A stretch of DNA of 64,000 nt, taken from NCBI GenBank assembly GCA_000149265.1, contig CH003106.1, forward strand, positions 1,547,857 to 1,611,856. Reading direction: 5' to 3'. The DNA comes from Ciona savignyi (Eukaryota > Chordata > Ascidiacea > Phlebobranchia > Cionidae). Below the pieces are notes generated by a model that was given only the letters and a program-made list of their open reading frames with translations, was not told the DNA's origin and searched no databases. Of this stretch, positions 55,836 through 64,000 are shown piece by piece (within the stretch, counting starts at the first letter, position 1; each line of letters starts with the position of its first letter). A program made the position numbers and the translations under genes.

Positions 55836-57501
55836 TTACAACGCATTGCATTGTTTCAGGTCTAGTTTGTTGGCAAAAAATGCTCTCAGCGAGAAAGGGG
55901 TTGTATTGACAGTAGCGTTAGAACTGTGGTTTCGGTACGGGCACACTGGGAGTCGATCTGTTTGTTCTTCTTCCGGTTTGCATTGGCCTGGTTCTTTCAC
56001 TACCAAACTCTTGGAAGCCACAACTTCGCACATATCGTTGTGCTGATACACGTTGAACAATACGAGGCTTTGGTTAAATGATTGGTCTTCGGGACTGAAA
56101 CAATAAAATTGCCAAGGGTAAAGTTTTGGGGTGTAAGATTATTATAATAAAGGCAAATAGTTTCTGCAGAAAACAAAAAAATATTTTATCTTTGCCGAAC
56201 AGCAGATATAGGGTGAAGTAAACATCAATGAACTTAGAATAATAAAAAAACAAACCTGTTGCGTAAATTATTCATTTTCAAAAACTCTTGATCAAGAAAT
56301 TGAGAAGCGAGAGTAATGTTGCAAATTCCATCTTCTGAGGAAGGTGCGATGCTTCTCTTCACGATGTAGCAATATTGATCTTCGTTTTGGCTTTCTTTTG
56401 GCCTAAACAATTTACAAATTCGTATTGTTAATAACCTGTATAGTGATACCAATTCAAGCAAAAATCTATAAATCGCCAAAAAACAGCTTACCTGGTTGAA
56501 TCGTCTTCGAAAGTTGCATTTAAACTTGCAGGGCACATATCCGCCCAGTCGTCGTTCAAAATGCACATCGCAGTGTAAACTGTATCATCGGCTGCTGCAT
56601 CTTGTGCAGAACGAAGAACGGAGCACATTTCAGAGCTGTTAAGCAGGACCAGGTGTTTGTTAATGTTGCTTTGCCATTGGCAACTATATATGCATAAGTC
56701 TTCTTACCAACAAAAATTAGGGTTTTTAATAAATTTATCAATAAGAATGCCGAAGGTCGAACAAGAAGATATTAGTCTTGCTGCTTGGTTGAAGGACTTC
56801 TTTACCTGTTGGAACTGGAAACTGATAGGATCGGACTTGAATAATTCTTATGTTCCAACCCAACCAGATCATTGTAAGCAGTGAGGTAGAGAAATCGTGG
56901 ATCAATCTTAACAGTCGGTGCCGGTTGTGGTGTTGGTGTAGGCAAAGGGCACATCTCCGTCAAGCTGAAACTGTGTGGAATAGTTGTGGTCGAATGGTCA
57001 GAGCGTAAGATTCATATACAGAATTTTGCGCAACCAACAGTCTTAGCAATGAGCTCATCTGATTTAAAATTAAGCAAGAATAAAAGCTAAAATCGCATTT
57101 TTAAAGTAAATTAACCAAAGTTTTTAAATAACAGGTCGTTAAAATTACTTTTAGGTTTCGTTTTACAATTTTATTTTTTGGTATCATTTCAATTTTTTTT
57201 ATTTAGGGTGCAAAAACACATGACTTAGTATTAATTTAGATATAGAATGGGTTTGCCTGACAAACTGCAAATTTAAATTCCACTCTGGAACTTACGTTTT
57301 AAATTGCGCGTTGAACATATCGGCCTCTTCCGCCTTGCACTTTTCCGCAAGTTTGCAAATCTCCCACGGCGAAACCTTGACCACTGTGAGCGCTGTTGAG
57401 CCTGTTTGATTGTTAAACAGCGGTTCATATTTAAAACATACATCAGGCGCAGCACACGCAGAAACAATCGAGTAAAATAAACATAAAATTGCAGTTCTCA
57501 T
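55836..57501 (-). CDS. unrecognised secreted N-glycoprotein, five exons, 304 residues
   Basis: Read on the minus strand: 57501-57296, 56964-56806, 56635-56492, 56402-56256 and 56094-55836 (TAA). All borders are GT-AG and all four introns are phase 2. It opens with a signal peptide (MRTAILCLFYSIVSACA, then APDVC). There is no membrane segment, so the product should be secreted. Cysteines are scattered (DVCFKY, WEICKLAEKC, TEMCPL, SEMCSV, AMCIL, ADMCPA, QYCYIV, DGICNI, DMCEVV, GQCKP, PVCPY, KQCNAL). Many N-x-S/T sequons occur (NNQT, NYS, NSS, NAT, NIT, NQS, NHS, NTT). I do not recognise the fold. The middle exons each carry a 'strand, 6-9 residues, D-x-C' pattern, which may reflect a weak internal repeat. 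The start is supported by a 3' splice acceptor 18 nt upstream of the ATG (57520). Confidence 0.78.
56985..57085 (+). mobile_element. SINE family B, diverged copy
   Basis: agttgtggtcgaatggtcagagcg head and cagtcttagcaatgagctcatc body. It lies in the first intron of the secreted-protein gene, antisense to it. Confidence 0.6.
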
Positions 57502-57519
57502 TTTCACGGTCTGTGTAAT

Positions 57520-57536
57520 CTGTAAAATAAACATTA
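57520..57536 (-). promoter_or_regulatory. 5' leader splice acceptor of secreted-protein gene
   Basis: On the minus strand 'tgtttattttacag' ends 18 nt before the ATG at 57501. It marks either a 5'UTR intron or a spliced-leader trans-splice site. Confidence 0.45.
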
Positions 57537-59104
57537 CATTATACAAAACAATAGAAAGCAAAGTGTCACAGAAAAAAAAACTTTACTACAAATCGAAATA
57601 ACTGTGCCCTCAATCACTACATATTTATTAAATTTTTACTCTCGTAACCTTGACAATTCGTTTATTACGACTAAAGTAATTATTATTTTACAATGAGGTT
57701 TATTTTAAAACAATGGCAGAGACTGCTTAGTAACTGTACTGCAATATTTTGCTGTGTGGGTATTCTGTTCTTTACCGCTGGTTACTGCTGCTGTTTCAAA
57801 ACCTTACTGAACATTCCGTAAAACTAGAGCAAGGCGTTCCAAGTGTAATCAGGCAAGAAACGCCGTTGATAATTGGCTACCCTGCTGGGATATTGATTAA
57901 CCCAGAGAATTAGAACGTTTTTGTCGTATTCACTGAACCAGTTTATTAGTTTAGTGAAGTATAGGTCTATAATATAATATAATAGAGGAATTTGCAATGA
58001 CAAAGTGCGGCTGTGCCAATGGCGGCACCAAACATTCTGTGCACGATCTATTGGATTGAAATTTGTCGTTAAAAAAAACAAAGGTAATCTTATCGTAATA
58101 CAAATTGCTAGATAATGTAACTGTGAGTAAGACTGAATTACATGCACACAGTGTACAGTTGGGCCTATACGTCTTTGGACAAGGGTAGTAGGTCTATTTA
58201 AGGCTCACTTTTTTACTCAAATGTTTTCTAGTTGACCAGTTTATCTATACAGCATCTCCTGGTTTTATCATACAATACTGATCTGTACTGAACCAGGCGT
58301 TTCATCTGAATTAGTATATCTTTAGCGATGCATTCGTTTATCTTTAGCTTTATCAAAACAAATACGTGATTTAAGCATAATCATTTGGTATTTCATCAAT
58401 TCGATAATAAAAAATGTAAACAAAATGCATCATATAGTGTTTACAAAAACACTTTTGTTTTAATCATCATGTTTATTTAAAAGAAAACGTAGGTGCGCGC
58501 AGGGAAATCAACGTAAACAAAAAAACGGTACCTAGTTCCAATGGTACGAAAGAAATGTTTGACATCTTTAAATAACTTTTCCAATTGTGTTGTTGTTGTT
58601 GTTTACCGCTAATATGTAAAATAATAGTCGGGTTAAACTAATATATCTGTCTATGCTTCAAGCACACTTAGCCTAAGTATGCCAAAACATTTAAATAGCA
58701 TCAGAATGTACGATCTAATGAGGTACTGTTTATTGGAAAAAGGCGGATTAAATGGCTAATAAATTTCAAATTTAATTGACCCGATATCGACACATAAATA
58801 TGCCTATATAAAATGTTGTAATTATAAGGTATTTTTAACCAAGAGGTTTTAACGCATTATCAGTAAATCAATTGTTTGGTCTCATTTCGTGTAGTTATAA
58901 ATAAATCAGCCGGTCGACAAAAATACATCCAGGTTTAAAGGAGTTTAAACCTATATCATTACATTTTCGTCACCAGGTCCATTTTATCAATATTTATTAT
59001 CATGAAATAGCACCGCATAGTGAATTTAGTAGATAGCCTATATACGTGTGAAGAAGGGAAAATACACCATATGATATTATTTTCTAAAGATCATAATTAA
59101 ACAG

Positions 59105-59225
59105 TAACATGGCAGCTAGGTTAATTGGTTAATGAGACCAAGCCATGTGGCCTATAGAATACATATACAGATACTTCCTTTTCACGGAACCAATAGTCAC
59201 AGCTTCGAAACTCAGTCAGGAAGAA
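59105..59225 (+). mobile_element. SINE family B, diverged copy
   Basis: atggcagctaggttaattgg, atacatatacagatacttcc, and cagcttcgaaactcagtcag correspond in order to the head, linker and B-box of the family. Confidence 0.5.
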
Positions 59226-59380
59226 AATGGTAATGAAGAAAGAAAAGAAAAGGATAATAATTAACCCCCATATTGAGTGTTACGGTTAAAAGTATAATTT
59301 GCTAGCTTACGTTACTATATATTAAATAACCTCCACTTAAGTGAAAAATAAAACGTGATAAAATGGCAAGATAATAGAGT

Positions 59381-60847
59381 TTAAACAGTGGTGCTCTCGT
59401 TTTCAATTACCCTGTCAAAATCAAACAGATTTGGCAAGGTTAGTACCGGGGTTTCTTTGGACAGATTATGACTTCTAACAGCACAAAAACTAGTTGAATG
59501 TGGAATATTTGGTGTCCGGGACGCACGCCTGGTCTTTCTTTTATTTGAGCTCTCGCGAACGGATGCGCTTCTGTGAAAATAAACCGCTCTGGAGATCCGG
59601 CTTGGTACTGATATGGAATCGATTAATTCGTCTATATTGTTCAAATGGGAAGTGGAAACAGTTTGAGAACTCCCGCCCTGCGTCAACTGGTGTTGCGGAC
59701 TAGGGTTGCTGGGGCTACTGTATTCCGGTGGTGGCGATTCGTCGCTTGAATCTTGAGTTTCCAAGCTGTCCGTCGTCGAGTTTCTTTCGTTGTGGCCAAG
59801 GTTTTGGTTGTAAGAAGTACTTGGTCGCGCTCTGGTGTGCCGGGGAGATTGTACAGGAGCCGTCTCGTTCTCGAAGCCAAGATTCACAATACCGTGCATC
59901 ACCTGGTGTGCAGGAATCGATTAATTATATTATTATTTCGGACTGTAGTATTGTACTTATTGTTAACGGCGGTCACTTTTATTCTTTACGACGGTATTAC
60001 GGAATTACAGGGGTAGGTTTATCACGAAGTAGGCCTACTACTATGGCAGAATTAAACCAAATTTATAAAAAGGTTTCCAAATGGAGACCTTGCATAATAA
60101 AAAAATCCCAGGCTGATACTCTTCTATACTGCCCGATATGCTGGTAGATTTGTACAGTACCTGATAATATGTCGGTAGTTGGTCCTGCTCGATAGTCGCC
60201 AACACTTGGCGGTAGCTTGGCGGGCTATCGACGTATTGACTGACGGTTGAAACATTTCTGGATGAGGCTGAGGTTTCTGGTGAACTTCCGCCGGACAACG
60301 ACAGCGACCACCTCTTTTGAACCAACTTAATAACAATTCTGCAAGGCAATGTTTGTTGTTTTTAGTATTCGGATTAAAGGACAACTATAAAGCAATAATG
60401 TTCGATAGATCTGTATCGTCAATGCATAAATCGTTGTCATTCAGTGGCGCTTTAAAATAGGTAAATATAAAGTTAACAGGAAGAACCAAACCCAGTATTA
60501 ACTTTACAACTAGTAGAGTATAAATCCAACCAGTAACGAGAACCGGGCAATTCTTAGCATTTTGTGACACCAATTTGTGCGATTAGAAAACATATTTACA
60601 TACTTCAATGTTGGTTTATCACCCACCTGTGCAAAACTAGTCCGATCGTAATGATAAAAAAGACCCCGAGTATGAGAAGGATCGGAAAGATGACCCGAAA
60701 CGATGTAGAAGTTGGAAAGTTTCCCTTTTCTTCAAAGTCATCGCCACCGAGAGGAATGAGAGAGGTCGTTGTTTCGGAAAAACTTGTGACTTGATTTTCA
60801 CGAAACCGTTCAAGATAGCATTCAAATGTGGTGCAGGGTAAATCCAT
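59381..60847 (-). CDS. unrecognised single-pass membrane protein with PPxY motifs
   Basis: Minus strand exons 60847-60627, 60338-60161 and 59902-59381 (TAA), in phase, 306 residues from the proposed ATG. An ectodomain of about 50 residues (PCTTFECYLERF, then Ser/Thr-rich) precedes one TM helix, VIFPILLILGVFFIITIGLV. A basic stop-transfer KLVQKRW follows, then a long cytoplasmic tail. The tail holds SPPSYRQVL, LPTYYQV and SPPPEYSSP. The PPSY and PPEY motifs are the type bound by WW domains, as in NEDD4-family ubiquitin ligases. There is no signal peptide at this ATG. The gene may therefore start further upstream, with the 60847 exon being internal (a possible acceptor, caaaag, lies 9 bases before the ATG), or the product may be a signal-anchor protein. 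I do not recognise the family. Confidence 0.7.
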
Positions 60848-63800
60848 ATGTGGTTTCTTTTGACGTAATCCACGCGGCAATATTAAGAAATTTCAATATT
60901 TATTCGTTAGTTCTCTGTGGATAATCGATATTTTTATTAAACTAATCAAATCAAACATCCGATGCTTATAATGGACATCTAATGACTGTAAGGTTATAGC
61001 CATTGGAACTGTGAAACGAACTGAACGATCGTATGTTTTTGTACGGTTGTCGATTTGTACTTCAGCGATTTCGTTACGTCAACTTTTAGACCACTTTACG
61101 ATGTCTGTTGATTTTGCTATATACAAAAAAGCAAGCGGGGAGCTTGGTCATTCAAAACACTGCATTTCCTTCGGCTTGACTAAGCACTATCCGATCTTGT
61201 ACCAACACAAAGTATGACTTCGGATTCTGCAGTTCAGGTGACTTTTCTCGTCACTGAACAACATGACGTCACTTCAAATCACGTGCTCCCAGAACGACAG
61301 CAATTAAAGTTAAGATTAGCGGGAAGATGTTTTCGTCCTGTCAGCATGATTTGACAACAACACAGCTGTTCTTGTGCAATGTGAAATGCTGCAATTTCAC
61401 TAATGTCCTATTTTCATGATTCAGCTATCTCAGATTAACTATAATGATCCACATCTGCACACTCTGATAAACACACCATTTTTCTTGGAGAAGCTAAAAC
61501 ATAAAAGTCATATGCTCGAGAAAAGACCTATCCCGCCTCAAATACATTACTACATTTCGCTCTCATGCAGGCAACTAAATGGTAGACTCTGAAAGAATAG
61601 CGAAATATGGTAACAGCTGGAATGCGGTGACCGCAGTCGAATACGCAGTCCTGATACTGCTCGCTGTGATGTGTGGCACAGCCAACTGAGTTCGGTCACC
61701 AACTGTAATGCCAGTACTAAAACGATAACCAACCTGCGCGAATAGACGAACAAACGCGAGTCTGTTTCGTGTTTCGTTCTAGCTTTTACTAAAAGCAAAA
61801 GTTCGCGCGGAATTAAGTGCGATCGCAAAACAGCGCAGACGGTGCGGGATACCGTACATTTGTTGTCAAATTACCGAAAATCGCAGTAGGACGCGACAAA
61901 CTTTAGGGTGCGAATCGGGTTTTGATGTCATACACCAAAATCGGCCAGTGAAGTTGCGCAGACCAACTGTGACGTACCACAAGTGATGATTAGGATTATA
62001 TCCATACATAACCCTTTCGCATATATCGCGTATTGCTCTGTTTCTTTATCAGCTGTAAAACTGCTGACGGGAACCTGCATGCGAAATGTACGTGTAAACA
62101 TGTTTTCTGCATCTAAAAATCCATGTACTAAAGCTCACAGCTGTTTATCCCAACCTCAACTTTAGATCGTTAATTCAAAAGTACAACCGGGAGTTCTAAC
62201 ATCTTATCACTCTATACTAAGAATGAACAGGCTATATCGTCTCACTCTATATGTGATAAATACCTGACGCTAAATAAGAGATTCTAAGAAACGTTTTGAT
62301 CTTCGAGAATGCAACTTACGCTGACGCCTGCATGCATGGCTATTGCCTTGGGCTCTTCATTCACGTGGACGGCTACTTTTACTTCTCGGCAATACAGTTG
62401 TGTCGCAATGATTCGTCCGCGCTTAATTGTGATTTGTGTAGGGTTAGTTAATAACAAAAGTTCCCGCTGGGTTGTTTTATTGCGATCCTATTCCTACATC
62501 TGTGAGCGCTTTAAATAATTTAGGTCTTGACTTCAATCCTAAAAACAAAAGGATTAGAAGTCCCCCTGCATACACAATCACACTAGGTTACTTTGCAATT
62601 CAAACAACGGATAATAAAAGCCAGGCAGACATGTTTCTGTCTAATAAGAAGGATATAGTCAAATCTAAAGGCGAATTCCTAGGACAGATTTTGGTTTTGG
62701 ACCCTATAACGTTCTCGTAGAAAGTGTTATAACCGATATACTTGGCGAGCCAAATGCAAAATCTGATTACGGGGTATCGAAACCTGTCAGCCGTAAACGC
62801 ACTCTCAAAGTTAGTGAATCAAACAGGGTATTAGTATTGGTTAAAAGGCAGGTTAGTGATGAAATGTATTTATCCTCGACACATTGGAAGAAACGAGATT
62901 TAAAATCACTTTTTTCGGCCAGCGATTTTTTATCCACTCACATGCAACCGAAACTACAACTGTATACTCGCTGGTATTTTTAGGTAAATCCATATTAAGA
63001 GATTCTGCAGTTGGAATGCGTTACAAGCAGCGTGGACGCGTCACCCTGTTATAGGTTATGGTGTCAAAAAGGGAATATAACGTTCAAGCAATAAACACCG
63101 TTTTTTGGAACACTCTACTTGAGTTTAGAAACGTTCTTTCAAAAAATATGACTAATTCATACACATTCTTAAAGGATGTCGGCAGTTATACCCTGGTGCA
63201 TTTGTGCTAATCCGTAGCGAACACGCAAGCTTTATAATAATACATTTACTGGTGTCTGTTACACCTAGCTGTGCAATCTGGTTAGATTATAACTGCGGAT
63301 TGATTAATAAGTACAATAACCTATTAACTAAGCTAAAATGTTAGGAATTCTCGATCTTGCCTTATAGACTAATACTTAGTTCTTTACCGGTATCTGATTA
63401 AATCAATACGTCTTGCTAACCTTTCTAGTTCCACAAACTGTCTCACTTGCCGTTGGTTCCACTGCTTTTTATTCGCGACAAAAGAAGTCTACTGGGCCTA
63501 CTCCTGTTCCCGTTGATCCGTCTACCACATGTGAATTGAGTTGCTAAGCAGGCGTTTCACACATCGTTTGGTGCCATTTCCGATCATACGTTGCCGAAGT
63601 ATAATAGCAGGAGATGCTATTGTGTTTGGCGACGCTATCCGTCTTTTCATCCACCGTTGTTTCTTGCTATGCCACGCGTCCGTCCTTAAACATCTCTTAT
63701 CTTGATATTCAAAATGTTATTGACAGTTCGGTTCAGTTTGAATTAAGTTGCGTCCGAACTTGCCACATGACAGCACTGGAACGATATCTTTACTGGGCGC

Positions 63801-64000
63801 TTTTTCGACGACATTCTTGAATCGTCATTCACTATTTCGTATTCACGCAAATCACCATTGCTAAAATAAAACTTCCGACACGATATTTTAAACTGTGGTT
63901 TTACCCGCACAATAGACGTTGAACATTGATGTACGTTAGTCATATTCCGGTTGTTTTATATTAAATTAATTAAGTACGGATGACTGACGGTGACCTTTGG
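60848..64000. other. unresolved region with open frames on both strands
   Basis: No gene can be called with confidence. Minus-strand candidates with good splice borders are 62466-62320 and 62074-61978. Near the edge, a minus-strand stretch at about 63743-63885 reads like an extracellular domain, while the + strand at 63614-63820 opens with a signal-peptide-like start (MLLCLATLSVFSSTVVSC). Several + strand frames at 62520-63180 are open for 50-100 codons but broken by stops and frame changes. An 8-bp inverted repeat, ggtgaccg / cggtcacc, spans about 61627-61701. Confidence 0.4.

Larger units (their letters stand above)
57502..59380. other. spacer between the two minus-strand genes
   Basis: Holds the upstream region of the secreted-protein gene, including the leader acceptor at 57520, and a diverged SINE B. 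A 42-codon frame from 57692 (+) has a hydrophobic Cys-rich middle (IFCCVGILFFTAGYCCC) but no other support. Otherwise AT-rich and featureless. Confidence 0.45.

Noticed and set aside
61615-61705. Possible tRNA: ggtgacc...ggtcacc could form an acceptor stem over 75 nt.
   Set aside because: The D and T arms do not pair in either orientation and there is no proper TTCRA loop. Kept only as an inverted repeat.

Overview
The window looks like nuclear DNA of an ascidian tunicate (Ciona-like). It is AT-rich, genes are compact with many short canonical GT-AG introns, and tRNA-derived SINEs and short DNA transposons fill introns and spacers. The chordate-type genes (protein 4.1, calsyntenin, PPP1R42, an SLC6 transporter) fit this. 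The species is inferred; no marker gene proves it. All gene models were built by hand from reading frame, splice sites, phase and remembered family similarity; no search was run.

Layout. 225-2782 (+): 3' part of an SLC6 Na/Cl-dependent transporter. 6107-25048 (+): complete protein 4.1 (EPB41/coracle-type) gene with FERM, FERM-adjacent and C-terminal domains, about 20 exons, interrupted by one assembly gap. 28582-34536 (+): PPP1R42 (LRRC67), eight exons, with a long disordered tail. 35662-51567 (+): complete calsyntenin gene, 18 exons, 970 residues. 53542-55589 (+): unrecognised basic protein of 462 residues. 55836-57501 (-): unrecognised secreted N-glycoprotein of 304 residues. 59381-60847 (-): unrecognised single-pass membrane protein with PPxY motifs. 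60848-64000: no confident gene, but several open frames on both strands, some of which could be extracellular exons of the neighbouring membrane protein.

Mobile DNA. SINE family A (about 295 bp when complete) occurs at least 13 times, SINE family B (about 120 bp, Leu/Ser-tRNA-like head) about 7 times. There is one TTAA-flanked piggyBac-type element, four or five hAT-type elements (two with exact 8-bp target duplications), and a further MITE family.

Theme. Three genes have products linked in other animals to membranes, cytoskeleton or neurons: neurotransmitter-type transport, spectrin-actin anchoring, and kinesin-cargo adhesion. Nothing in the sequence shows that they are co-regulated. The best leads for new biology are the three unrecognised genes at 53.5-60.9 kb and the unresolved 61.9-63.95 kb block.
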